This document shows, in pieces, positions 1-6,991 of a stretch of DNA of 11,141 nucleotides. The notes beneath the pieces are model-generated. The model saw only the letters and a list, made by a program, of their open reading frames with translations, was not told the origin of the DNA and ran no database searches. Positions within the stretch are counted from its first letter, which is position 1. Each line of letters opens with the position of its first letter. Where the stretch lies: NCBI GenBank assembly GCA_021827255.1, contig JAKAWO010000074.1, positions 1 to 11,141 on the forward strand, read 5' to 3'. Made by a program: the position numbers and the translations under genes. Source of the DNA: Acidobacteriota bacterium (lineage in GTDB: Bacteria > Acidobacteriota > Terriglobia > UBA7540).

Positions 1-137
1 ACATTGATCCACCCCCCAACCCACACGGCACCATCCCCTATCGAAGGATCGGGGCGGTTATTGACACGCTAATCAACATGGTGAGCGAAGGCAGCCTGGA
101 CGGGCGTCGCGTAGCAGCCCGTAGCGGCGACCTTTAG
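1..137 (+). CDS. 3' end of an unrecognised gene (partial, start outside the window)
   Basis: The frame that starts at base 3 is open from the window edge to a TAG at 135-137. It encodes about 44 residues. The peptide reads like a natural protein C-terminus: a Pro-rich turn, then PYRRIGAVIDTLINMVSEG, which looks like an amphipathic helix, ending in RVAARSGDL. I do not recognise the family. The last codons lie inside the hairpin repeat that begins near 121, so the repeat seems to supply the present stop codon. The frame could be open by chance over such a short stretch; the helix-like composition argues mildly against that. No promoter or start can be judged. Confidence 0.4.
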   Translation, partial: IDPPPNPHGTIPYRRIGAVIDTLINMVSEGSLDGRRVAARSGDL

Positions 138-174
138 GTCGGCAAGCGTGCCCGCCTGAGGGCAAGCTAGAGCG
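121..174. repeat. Double-hairpin intergenic repeat
   Basis: Two adjacent inverted repeats are visible. The first is CGACC (128-132), loop TTTA, GGTCG (137-141). The second is GCCC (150-153), a 6-nt loop, GGGC (160-163). The opening GTAGCGGCG resembles the opening GTAGGGGCG of the palindrome at 9328-9351 downstream of groEL, and the stem bases differ while pairing is kept. That pattern suggests a dispersed, structure-conserved repeat rather than a terminator, because no T-tract follows. Its copy number in the genome cannot be seen from here. Confidence 0.5.
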
Positions 175-193
175 CCTTCATCCCTTGTTTTTG

Positions 194-222
194 TTGATTT
201 CGCGTCGCCCTTTACTTACGAT
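194..222 (+). promoter_or_regulatory. Possible sigma70-like promoter for the HD-GYP gene
   Basis: TTGATT (194-199) and TACGAT (217-222) are separated by 17 bp; each matches the consensus at four of six positions. Transcription would start near 229, about 12 nt before the ATG at 241. The leader has no strong Shine-Dalgarno sequence. This is a weak candidate based on spacing. Confidence 0.3.
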
Positions 223-240
223 TAGGCAGGCGAAGCTCCC

Positions 241-2028
241 ATGAGACCCCTCCATCCCCGACGGCTAAGAATCCTGCACATTCTGCTGGTGATTCTTATC
301 ATGGTGAGCGTTTTTCCCGTCTGGTTTTTTGGGACCCAGATGATTGCCATGAACCGCGAGCGGCTGGAGACGCAGGAGCGCTTGCTGCAGATTACGATTT
401 CGCAGTCCCTGTCACAGCAAATTTCCCTCTACGTTGAGAACATGCAACAGCAGGTGAAGGAGCTGTTTGACGGCGCCCGGCAGGTGGCGCTCGGCACTCG
501 TGACGCGCAGTTCTCGAGCAGCTCGGAGTTGCAGGCGACGCTGGAGAATCTGATGGCCGACCGGACGGGCATCGTCTATGTGACGGTGCTCAACCGGGAA
601 GCGCGGGGCCGCGGCGTTCAAACCTCGCAGGCGGGAGGCCTGAGCGTCGCCTCGGACGCCTTCGTGCGACGCGCCCTGGAAGCGGCGTTTCTGGCCGCCG
701 AGCAAGGCCAGCTTTACGAGAGCAATCCCATCACCCTGGTGGGACCGCAGTCGAACCAGCCGGTGATGGTGATGGCGCAGCCGCTTGTGGAGAAGAAAAC
801 CTTCCGGGGGATGATGGCCGCGGTGGCGACGCTCCAGCCGATGGTGGAGCAGCTCAAAAGCACCCAGCGGCTGGGCCTGGAAGCCTACGTGGTGGACAAC
901 TCCGGCCGGATCGTCGCCTCGAACAACCCGGATAAGAACGTGGCCGGCGTGGACATGATGCGGGTCCCCATCGTGCAGGAGTTCATCGCCTGGCACGGAA
1001 AGGCTCGTTTGACGGAGACCTCCAATTTCAATCTGCTGAGCGATCACCGGCTGGTGCCGATGGTGGGCACCTATTCGCCGACCTACAACGGCCGCTGGGG
1101 CGTGATTGTGCAAGCCAAGCAAAGCGACGCCTTTGCTTCCGTCAACACCATGCGGAAGACGACGGTCGAGTTGGCGGTAGTCCTGATCCTGATCAGTCTG
1201 GTCGTGGCTTTCTTCTCCGCCAAATCCATCACCCGGCCCATTGACAAGCTGACCGAATCCGCCCGAGCCATTGCCCAGCGCGATTTCTCCGTGCGGGCCG
1301 ACGTTCGCAATCGGACGGAGATTGGCGAATTGGCGGAAGGCTTTAACAGCATGGCGGGAGACCTTCAGCAATACGTCGCCGACCTCAAGGCGGCTTCAGA
1401 AGAGAACCGCCAGCTCTTTATTGATTCGATAGAGATGATCGCCGCGGCGGTGGACGCCAAAGACCCTTACACCAAAGGGCACTCCGGGCGGGTCGCCCAG
1501 TATTCCGTCATCCTCTCAAAAGAGCTGGGGCTCGAAGATTCGGAAGTGGAAAAGGTTCGCGTCTCCGCCACCCTGCACGACGTGGGAAAAATCGGAGTGG
1601 ATGACCGAGTGCTGAAGAAGCCTGGCGTGCTGACCAACGAAGAATTCGAGTTGATGAAGCGGCACACGGTGATGGGGTTTGAGATTGTGCGGCAAGTCAA
1701 ACAACTGGAGGAGATGCTTCCGGGCATCCGTTGGCACCATGAAGCGCTCAACGGCCAGGGGTATCCCGACGGGATCAAAGGCGACGAGATTCCGCTCATG
1801 GTGCGGATCATCGCCGTCGCCGACACGTTTGACGCGATTACCACCGACCGCCCTTACCAGGCCGGGCGCGACTTCCCCTCCGCGCTGGCCATCCTTCGCA
1901 AGCACGCTGGGATCAAGTACGACCCTATCACCGTGGACGCTCTGTGCGCCGCTTACGAGAAAGGCACGCTGCGCAAACACGAAGTGCGGCGCTCCAGCCT
2001 GATTTCCGTTCCCGGCGCCAAAACGTAA
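241..2028 (+). CDS. Membrane receptor with Cache-like sensor, HAMP and HD-GYP domains (predicted c-di-GMP phosphodiesterase)
   Basis: This is a 595-aa inner-membrane signalling protein. Transmembrane segments lie near residues 10-31 and 308-326 and bracket a periplasmic region of about 275 residues; its later part (VDNSGRIVAS and the preceding strand-rich stretch) resembles a dCache sensor. A HAMP linker follows (about 327-380, with RPIDKL and EIGELAEGFN). The HD-GYP domain runs from about 395 to 585. Its metal-site and signature residues are intact: H414, H446-D447, K450, H475, H499-H500-E501, the GYP at 507-509 and D528. HD-GYP enzymes hydrolyse cyclic di-GMP to pGpG or GMP, so ligand binding outside the cell probably sets c-di-GMP levels inside. 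The ligand is unknown. The ATG at 241 puts a basic N-terminus before the first membrane helix, as expected. ftsY starts 28 bp downstream on the same strand, but I see no functional link. Confidence 0.95.
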   Translation: MRPLHPRRLRILHILLVILIMVSVFPVWFFGTQMIAMNRERLETQERLLQITISQSLSQQISLYVENMQQQVKELFDGARQVALGTRDAQFSSSSELQATLENLMADRTGIVYVTVLNREARGRGVQTSQAGGLSVASDAFVRRALEAAFLAAEQGQLYESNPITLVGPQSNQPVMVMAQPLVEKKTFRGMMAAVATLQPMVEQLKSTQRLGLEAYVVDNSGRIVASNNPDKNVAGVDMMRVPIVQEFIAWHGKARLTETSNFNLLSDHRLVPMVGTYSPTYNGRWGVIVQAKQSDAFASVNTMRKTTVELAVVLILISLVVAFFSAKSITRPIDKLTESARAIAQRDFSVRADVRNRTEIGELAEGFNSMAGDLQQYVADLKAASEENRQLFIDSIEMIAAAVDAKDPYTKGHSGRVAQYSVILSKELGLEDSEVEKVRVSATLHDVGKIGVDDRVLKKPGVLTNEEFELMKRHTVMGFEIVRQVKQLEEMLPGIRWHHEALNGQGYPDGIKGDEIPLMVRIIAVADTFDAITTDRPYQAGRDFPSALAILRKHAGIKYDPITVDALCAAYEKGTLRKHEVRRSSLISVPGAKT

Positions 2029-2044
2029 TCCACAACGGTTGGGA

Positions 2045-2050
2045 TAGAAT
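2045..2050 (+). promoter_or_regulatory. Possible -10 box for a leaderless ftsY transcript
   Basis: TAGAAT matches TATAAT at five of six positions and ends exactly 6 nt before the ftsY ATG at 2057. Transcription would therefore begin at or next to the A of the start codon. No Shine-Dalgarno sequence is present. No good -35 hexamer lies at the usual distance, so confidence is low. vapB at 10012 has the same 6-nt spacing. Confidence 0.3.
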
Positions 2051-2056
2051 GGCGGT

Positions 2057-3019
2057 ATGGTCAGCCTGTTTCAAAAGGAGAAGCCTGGGCTTTTCCAGAG
2101 GCTGCGGGAAGCCGTGGCCTCCACGAAGGCGCAACTTGTCGGCCAGATCGAGCAGATCGTCGAGGGCAAGCAGAGCATTGATCCGGCTCTACTCGACGCG
2201 CTCGAGGCGGCGCTGATCGCTGCCGACCTCGGGGTTACGACGGCGACGGCGCTTCTGAATCCTTTGCGTTTGGACGCCAGCCGAGGAAGACTGCGCGAGC
2301 CGGCTGCGCTGCGCCCCGCGGTCGAGCGGGAGATCTTGAGAATTCTGCAGAACCCGGTTTCGAAGAATGGGGCGCGCCCCGCCCCTAAACCGCCCCCGGC
2401 CGGCCAGCCGGAAGTCGTCTTCATGGTTGGGGTCAACGGGGTGGGCAAAACGACCACTATCGCCAAGCTGGCTCGCTATTACTTGGACGGCGGCAGGAGG
2501 CCCATTTTGGCGGCCGCCGACACGTTCCGCGCCGCGGCCATCGAGCAGCTCGAAGTCTGGGCGGCGCGGCTGGGGGTCGAGCTGGTTAAGCGCCAGCCGG
2601 GCGCCGACCCCGCCTCCATCGTCTTTGATGTGCTGGCGCGCGCCCAATCTCAACGATTCGATCCCGCCATCGTGGATACGGCGGGCCGCCTGCACACCAA
2701 GCACAATTTGATGGCTGAGCTCGCCAAGATGTGCCGCATCGCCGGCCGCGAAGTCCCGGGCGCGCCCCACCAGGTCCTGCTGGTGATGGACGCCACCACC
2801 GGGCAGAACGGCCTGGCCCAGGCCCGCCAGTTCACCGAGCAGGCCGGCGCCACCGGCATCGTGCTGACCAAGCTCGATGGAACCGCCAAGGGCGGCATCG
2901 TGGTGGCGATTGCCCGCGAACTTGGTCTGCCCATCCAATTTGTGGGGGTCGGCGAGAAAGCCGAGGACCTTATTCCCTTTGATCCCAAAGGATTTGTCGA
3001 ATCCCTTTTTGAAAGCTAA
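2057..3019 (+). CDS. ftsY: Signal recognition particle receptor FtsY (SRP GTPase)
   Basis: FtsY receives ribosome-nascent-chain-SRP complexes at the inner membrane. It pairs with the SRP GTPase Ffh so that membrane proteins are handed to the SecYEG translocon. The 320-aa protein has a helical N domain (about 1-90), a Pro-rich linker (about 107-118) and the NG GTPase domain. The P-loop is GVNGVGKTT (125-133), followed by DTFRAAA (155-161), DTAGR (207-211), TKLDG (271-275) and a closing GVGE motif. RLHTKHNLMAEL after DTAGR is typical of FtsY rather than Ffh, and the Met-rich M domain of Ffh is absent. The long acidic A domain seen in E. coli is missing; many bacteria lack it, and the amphipathic N-terminus (SLFQKEKPGLFQRLREAV) probably gives membrane contact. 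The ATG at 2057 has no Shine-Dalgarno sequence but lies 6 nt after a -10-like box. Confidence 0.97.
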   Translation: MVSLFQKEKPGLFQRLREAVASTKAQLVGQIEQIVEGKQSIDPALLDALEAALIAADLGVTTATALLNPLRLDASRGRLREPAALRPAVEREILRILQNPVSKNGARPAPKPPPAGQPEVVFMVGVNGVGKTTTIAKLARYYLDGGRRPILAAADTFRAAAIEQLEVWAARLGVELVKRQPGADPASIVFDVLARAQSQRFDPAIVDTAGRLHTKHNLMAELAKMCRIAGREVPGAPHQVLLVMDATTGQNGLAQARQFTEQAGATGIVLTKLDGTAKGGIVVAIARELGLPIQFVGVGEKAEDLIPFDPKGFVESLFES

Positions 3020-3064
3020 TTTGCGCAGCGTCCGCCATCCCGCACGGCAGCCCGGGGGTATCCG

Positions 3065-3700
3065 TTGAGCTCCATCCGCGCCGTCATCCTGGATTATGGC
3101 AACGTATTGTGCGTCTGGCCCAGCGCCAAGGAGTTTGAGGCGCTCTACCGCCTGTCCGGCATCCCGCCGGATAAATTCCAGGAATGCTTTTGGCGTTATC
3201 GGCGCGACTACGATCGTGCCAGGCTCGATGGCCCTGCCTATTGGCGCAAAGTCGCGCGCGACGCTGCCGTCGCCTTCACGAACGGGCAGATTGAGCAGCT
3301 CATCGCAGCGGATGTTCGGCTCTGGCAGCATCGCGATCCCACCCTGACGCGCTGGGTTGAAGCGCTGCGGGCGACCGGCGTGAAAACGGCCTTGCTTTCC
3401 AATATGCCGCGCGACATCGCCCGCAGCCTGCGACAAGCGCCAAGCTGGCTGGAAAAGTTTGATAGCGTTGTTTTGTCGTCCGAAACAGGTTTCCTGAAGC
3501 CCGAGCCGGAAATTTTTCGTGTTTGCCTGAGACAGCTCCGCGTGAAAATGGACGAGGCCTTGTTCATTGACGACCGGGCGGAAAACGTGGTGGGCGCCCA
3601 AGCCCTCGGCCTTCACGCCCTCCGGTTTGAATCTTCCCGCCAACTCGCCGGCGAGCTCGAGCCCTTCGGTCTGCCGGGGCTGGAACTCGAGGCGGCATGA
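3065..3700 (+). CDS. HAD-superfamily hydrolase, YihX-like / HAD-IA type
   Basis: This 211-aa cytoplasmic protein has the four HAD motifs. Motif I is LDYGNVL with nucleophile D10. Motif II is LLSNMP (S112). Motif III is the KPEPEIF lysine (K145). Motif IV is FIDDRAENV (D169, D170). Motif I reads DxG rather than the commoner DxD. That is usual in the subgroup with E. coli YihX (a glucose-1-phosphate phosphatase) and the phosphatase domain of soluble epoxide hydrolase. A small-molecule phosphatase is therefore likely, with unknown substrate. The start is a TTG at 3065, the first start codon before the MSSIRAVILDYGNV strand, preceded by a G-rich stretch (3055-3058). It begins 45 bp after ftsY and may be co-transcribed. 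Its last 88 bp overlap the 3' end of the opposite-strand pseudouridine synthase gene. Confidence 0.92.
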   Translation: MSSIRAVILDYGNVLCVWPSAKEFEALYRLSGIPPDKFQECFWRYRRDYDRARLDGPAYWRKVARDAAVAFTNGQIEQLIAADVRLWQHRDPTLTRWVEALRATGVKTALLSNMPRDIARSLRQAPSWLEKFDSVVLSSETGFLKPEPEIFRVCLRQLRVKMDEALFIDDRAENVVGAQALGLHALRFESSRQLAGELEPFGLPGLELEAA

Positions 3701-4434
3701 GCCTCGAATTCACGGCGTCGCAGAGAAGAAACTTCTTTCGGCAGCAGTTCCCGCCACTTTCCCACTTCGAGACCTTCGAGGGTCAGCGGGCCGATGCGGG
3801 TGCGGACCAGCTTCAGAACTTTGAAGCCGACGGCCTCAATCATGCGGCGAACCTCGCGGTTCTTGCCTTCGGTTAAAACAACCTCCAGCCAGGTGTATTT
3901 CCCGCGGTCTTCAATTCGGCGAGCAGCTTGCGGCCGGGCAAAATCGCCGCGCTTCATTTGGACACCCTCGGCCAGCCGCGCCAGCGTGCCGTCATCTAAG
4001 AGGCCGCTGACCTTTACGAGGTAGGTTTTGGGAACGCCAGAGTCGGGGCGGGTCACAAATTCGGCAAACTGGGTGTCGTTGGTCAGCAGGAGCAAGCCGG
4101 ATGTGTCTTTATCCAGTCGGCCCACCGGCGCTACCCAATGCGCGAGATCACCTGCCAAGTCGTAAATGGTCTTCCGACCCGCCGGGTCGCCGTGGCTGGT
4201 AATGACCCCTTTTGGCTTGTACATCAACAGATAGATTTTGCGCGCCGCTTTCAGGCGTTTTCCCTCCAGCTCGATCGCATCGAGCCCTGGCCGCACCCAG
4301 CAATCCGGGTCGCGCACCACCCGGCCATTCACCTTGATCTTGGCGGCGCGAATCGCTTCGCGAGCCATGGTTCGAGAAGCAAGACCATAGCGCGAAAGCA
4401 CGCGATCCAGCGTCATCGCGGGTTTAATCTTCAC
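3613..4434 (-). CDS. RsuA/RluB/E/F-family RNA pseudouridine synthase
   Basis: The enzyme isomerises a specific uridine of rRNA to pseudouridine. Of 273 residues, about 8-60 form an S4 RNA-binding domain (LDRVLSRYGLASRTMAREAI, KVNGRVV). The catalytic domain carries GRLDKDTSGLLLLTND with catalytic Asp at D108, the family motif KNREVRRM (191-198) and the closing WRELLPKEV. This architecture fits RluB or RsuA; which rRNA site it modifies cannot be told from the sequence. The start is read as GTG at 4434; an in-frame ATG at 4416 (residue 7) also precedes the S4 domain, and neither has a strong Shine-Dalgarno. After about residue 238 comes a Ser/Pro/Arg-rich tail of roughly 35 residues that the fold does not need, mostly encoded antisense to the HAD gene. 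The ABC ATPase gene lies 122 bp upstream on the same strand; that gap holds a 6-bp hairpin (4497-4516) and no other clear signal. Confidence 0.94.
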   Translation of the reverse strand: MKIKPAMTLDRVLSRYGLASRTMAREAIRAAKIKVNGRVVRDPDCWVRPGLDAIELEGKRLKAARKIYLLMYKPKGVITSHGDPAGRKTIYDLAGDLAHWVAPVGRLDKDTSGLLLLTNDTQFAEFVTRPDSGVPKTYLVKVSGLLDDGTLARLAEGVQMKRGDFARPQAARRIEDRGKYTWLEVVLTEGKNREVRRMIEAVGFKVLKLVRTRIGPLTLEGLEVGKWRELLPKEVSSLRRREFEAHAASSSSPGRPKGSSSPASWREDSNRRA

Positions 4435-4556
4435 GGTTCGCCAAGCGATTGGAGTTCAGAACCCCGTCCGCTGCTGTCCGCGGCTTTGGTTTCTGCCGCC
4501 CAGAGGGCAATGGGCGCCCGACGGTGGCTCCGGCAGCGGGACTGAAGACGGCGCGA

Positions 4557-5348
4557 CTAACCGAGCAAGGAGACTTCATCCAGCAAAATGAACTGCTCGA
4601 TAATGGACTCCTCAGCTTGGTCTAAATCACCGGCCGGGCCGAAAAAAGCGACTTTCCCATCCACCAGGAAAACAATGCGGTCGGCCAGCTTGCGCGCCAG
4701 CTTCATGTCATGCGTCACAACAACTGAAGTAAGCCCCTTTTGCTTTTTGAGCTTCAGGATCAGGTCGCCGATGGTCTGAGCCATCAAAGGATCCACCATG
4801 GTGGTGGGTTCATCGTAAAGGATGGCCTCGGGATTCGCTGCTAGCGCCCGGGCGATGGCCACGGCGCGCTTCATGCCGGTGCTCAGGTCGGAGGGCATCA
4901 GGTCTTTGGCAAATTCGACTTCGACCAGGCCTAACAGCTCGTCCACCCGGTGCTGGATTTGCTGTTCGTCAAGCGCCTCGCCTCGTGTGGCGCGCTCGCG
5001 CAGCGGATACGCCACGTTCTCGCCCGCGGTCAGAGAATCAAAGAGCGCTCCGGACTGGAACACCATGGTTACTCGCCGCCGCACCTCCACCAGTTCGCTC
5101 TCCTCGAGCTTGGAGACTTCAAAACCTCCCACTCGCACCCTGCCGGAATCCGGCTGAAGAAAACCTAGAATGTGCTTTAGCGTCACACTCTTGCCGACGC
5201 CGCTCTTGCCGAGCACAACGACCATCTCCCCGCGCTTCACCTCAAAACTCACATCGTCGAGCACCGGCTGGTCGTCAAAGGACTTGTCAACGTGGCTGAA
5301 TTCAATGTAGGGTTGGCGCTCAGTATCCGAATTGACGTGGGTGGGCAT
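4557..5348 (-). CDS. MlaF-like ABC transporter ATP-binding protein (solitary)
   Basis: This 263-aa cytoplasmic ATPase most resembles MlaF/Ttg2A, which powers retrograde phospholipid transport with a permease (MlaE) and an MCE protein (MlaD). Visible motifs are Walker A GKSGVGKS (47-54), Q-loop Q98, signature LSTGM (155-159), Walker B ILYDE (176-180, catalytic E180), D-loop TMVD (183-186) and H-loop H213. SGALFDSLTAGENVAYPLRE and ILYDEPTT are characteristic of the Mla branch. Two positions depart from the usual branch sequence: LSTGM where LSGGM is common, and PTTMVDP where PTTGLDP is common. No permease or MCE gene lies in the window, although such genes normally adjoin the ATPase, so the partners must be elsewhere. 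The ATG at 5348 lacks a clear Shine-Dalgarno. The gene is divergent from the M23 peptidase, with 131 bp between the starts. Confidence 0.9.
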   Translation of the reverse strand: MPTHVNSDTERQPYIEFSHVDKSFDDQPVLDDVSFEVKRGEMVVVLGKSGVGKSVTLKHILGFLQPDSGRVRVGGFEVSKLEESELVEVRRRVTMVFQSGALFDSLTAGENVAYPLRERATRGEALDEQQIQHRVDELLGLVEVEFAKDLMPSDLSTGMKRAVAIARALAANPEAILYDEPTTMVDPLMAQTIGDLILKLKKQKGLTSVVVTHDMKLARKLADRIVFLVDGKVAFFGPAGDLDQAEESIIEQFILLDEVSLLG

Positions 5349-5369
5349 GGCTGAAGTCTGTCGTTTTCG

Positions 5370-5375
5370 ATCATA
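5370..5375 (-). promoter_or_regulatory. Possible -10 box for the ABC ATPase gene
   Basis: Read on the minus strand this is TATGAT, five of six matches to the -10 consensus, 21 nt before the ATG at 5348. No convincing -35 hexamer is found at 16-18 bp, so this is only a suggestion. Confidence 0.2.
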
Positions 5376-5439
5376 ACCTGAAATTCGGCCTCAATGCGGT
5401 GTTTGAAATTGGAATAATACAAAAAGTTGAAGATTTTAC

Positions 5440-5468
5440 TTGCCTCTATTGACGACAGTTTGTTATAA
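5440..5468 (+). promoter_or_regulatory. Putative sigma70-like promoter of the M23 peptidase gene
   Basis: TTGCCT (5440-5445) and TTATAA (5463-5468) are exactly 17 bp apart in an AT-rich pocket of the divergent spacer (5349-5479). Transcription would begin near 5475. The leader before the ATG at 5480 would then be only about 5 nt, with no room for a Shine-Dalgarno sequence. Confidence 0.45.
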
Positions 5469-5479
5469 GTTTCGCCAAT

Positions 5480-6838
5480 ATGGCGCGAGGGAGCGGTCAA
5501 AAAGAAACCGGCCATCCGAGCGTTCCAGCGAAAGGGGTGCGGCGGGCGTTCTCAAAAATATGGAGCATTGTGTTGCTCGTCTTGGTCGGCGGCTTTGGAG
5601 TGCTCCTGGAAACGACGGCCATTCAGCGCCTGCGCGCCGAGCAACAATTAGCTAAACAGAAACTTCTCGCTGTTGAGGCCGTCTCTTATTTGGCGGCCCG
5701 ACGACCCGCTTACTCGGAAGAGAAACTGCCCCCTCGGACGACATTCACAAAGTTCCTCGAAAATCGCGGCCTATCCGCGAGCACTGCCCACGCGATGGTC
5801 GGCGCCTCTCACCCGGTCTATAATCTGGCCCACGTACGCGCCGGCAACCGCGTGGCGTTCGTCCGTTATGGCGGCAAGTTGCGGGCCGTTGATTACGAGA
5901 TTGACCAGCTCCACACGCTTTGCATTACTCGCCAACCAAGTGGGTTTGAGGCGTACATCAAGAAGCTCCATTACCAGGACCGCGTAGCGGGCATCGCGGG
6001 AACCGTCCGCGGCTCGCTCTTCCAGACGGTTGAAGACCAGGGTGAAGGCGCCATGCTGGCGGTTAAGATCGCCAATATCTTTTCGTGGGACATTGACTTC
6101 AACACCGAAAGCCGGCCTGGCGACAGGTTTGCCGCCTTGGTGGACAAACGGCTCCTGAACGGCCGCTTTGAGGGCTATGGGCACGTGCTGGCGGCGGAAT
6201 ACCAGAGCGGGCGCAAAAACTATCAAGCCATTTTGTTCCACACGCCGTCCGGGCGGCCGGCCTACTATCAGCCCAGCGGGAAATCCATGCAGAAGGCGTT
6301 CCTGCGCTCTCCGCTTAAGTTTGCCGCCCGCATCACTTCCGGCTTCAGCTATCACCGCTTTCATCCCATTCTCCGGCGCTACTTGCCGCACCTCGGCATT
6401 GATTTTGCCGCTCCGATCGACAGTCCCGTGCAAGCGGTCGCGAGTGGAACCGTGCTCTATGCCGGCTGGAAGGGGCTGGATGGCAGGCTGGTGGTGCTGC
6501 GTCACGCGCGTGGATATGAAACTTACTACATGCACCTATCGCGGGTGCTGGTCCATCCCCGCCAGCGGGTGGAACAGGGGCAAACCATCGCGTTGACCGG
6601 CGACACGGGCCTTTCCACCGGCCCGCATCTCGATTTCCGAATCGAGCAGCATGGGGTGTTCCGAAACTTTCTGACGTTGAATCTCCCTCCGGAGCATTCG
6701 GTCTCCCGGCAAGACTGGAATCAATTCATCCGCGTGCGGAGTCGCCTGCTAGGCGAACTGGCCACGCTTGAGCCCCGTCGTCCCAGCGCCGCCGAGCAGG
6801 CCGCGCTCGTCGGCGAGGGCGCGCTCAGTGGCGAGTAA
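5480..6838 (+). CDS. Membrane-anchored M23-family murein endopeptidase (MepM/YebA-like layout)
   Basis: Predicted zinc endopeptidase of the periplasm that cuts peptidoglycan cross-links for wall growth or division. The 452-aa protein has a basic N-terminus and one membrane segment (about 27-45). A middle region (about 87-255) resembles the N-terminal regulatory domains of MepM, ShyA and Csd3 (FTKFLENRGLSASTAHAM, SRPGDRFAALVD). The LytM peptidase domain spans about 280-400. H304 and D308 (HLGID) and H352 (YMHL) are in place. The last motif, HxH in most members, reads H383-L-D385, so the usual third zinc ligand is Asp. I recall some M23 proteins with HLDF or HLDY, so this may be a subgroup trait, but reduced or absent activity is also possible. 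The tail after 405 is of unknown role. The ATG at 5480 is preferred because basic residues then precede the membrane helix. The gene is probably transcribed alone. Confidence 0.93.
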   Translation: MARGSGQKETGHPSVPAKGVRRAFSKIWSIVLLVLVGGFGVLLETTAIQRLRAEQQLAKQKLLAVEAVSYLAARRPAYSEEKLPPRTTFTKFLENRGLSASTAHAMVGASHPVYNLAHVRAGNRVAFVRYGGKLRAVDYEIDQLHTLCITRQPSGFEAYIKKLHYQDRVAGIAGTVRGSLFQTVEDQGEGAMLAVKIANIFSWDIDFNTESRPGDRFAALVDKRLLNGRFEGYGHVLAAEYQSGRKNYQAILFHTPSGRPAYYQPSGKSMQKAFLRSPLKFAARITSGFSYHRFHPILRRYLPHLGIDFAAPIDSPVQAVASGTVLYAGWKGLDGRLVVLRHARGYETYYMHLSRVLVHPRQRVEQGQTIALTGDTGLSTGPHLDFRIEQHGVFRNFLTLNLPPEHSVSRQDWNQFIRVRSRLLGELATLEPRRPSAAEQAALVGEGALSGE

Positions 6839-6912
6839 GCTTACTTCCTCAGCTCCCATCTCGAGCGGCCTCTTTGGCTTTTAACCTTCCGAGCTGGCAG
6901 CGTCAAAAACCC

Positions 6913-6928
6913 AACGATCCGTCGTTTT
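6913..6928 (+). terminator. Weak terminator-like hairpin after the M23 gene
   Basis: AACGA (6913-6917), loop TCCG, TCGTT (6922-6926) runs into a short TTTT. The stem is only 5 bp and AT-rich at its base, so terminator activity is doubtful. Apart from it I see nothing recognisable between 6839 and 6991. Confidence 0.25.
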
Positions 6929-6991
6929 GCTGGCCGATTTGCGGGGTGCTGCCCGCGGACCAGATTTCCAATCCCCCTCTCGAAGAAAGTG

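Noticed and set aside
35..54. Hairpin CCCC-T-ATC / GAT-C-GGGG as a terminator or operator
   Set aside because: It has one mismatch, no T-run and lies inside the open frame of the first gene. It is more likely chance pairing.
61..66. Perfect TTGACA as a -35 box upstream of the HD-GYP gene
   Set aside because: No -10-like hexamer occurs 16-18 bp downstream, and it sits within the likely partial coding sequence.
138..240. Possible c-di-GMP riboswitch before the HD-GYP gene
   Set aside because: The conserved GEMM core sequences and paired helices are not visible, and the likely leader is only about 12 nt.
412..1371. 319-codon minus-strand frame inside the HD-GYP gene
   Set aside because: Its His/Arg/Gly-rich composition is a shadow of the sense codons, with no domain or ribosome-binding site.
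2189..3643. 484-codon open frame on the minus strand across ftsY and the HAD gene
   Set aside because: It lies antisense to two clearly conserved proteins, spans their boundary and shows no recognisable domain. Long antisense frames are expected in high-GC codon usage.
4138..4545. 135-codon plus-strand frame between the HAD and ABC genes
   Set aside because: It is mostly antisense to the S4 and catalytic parts of the pseudouridine synthase and has no Shine-Dalgarno or domain.
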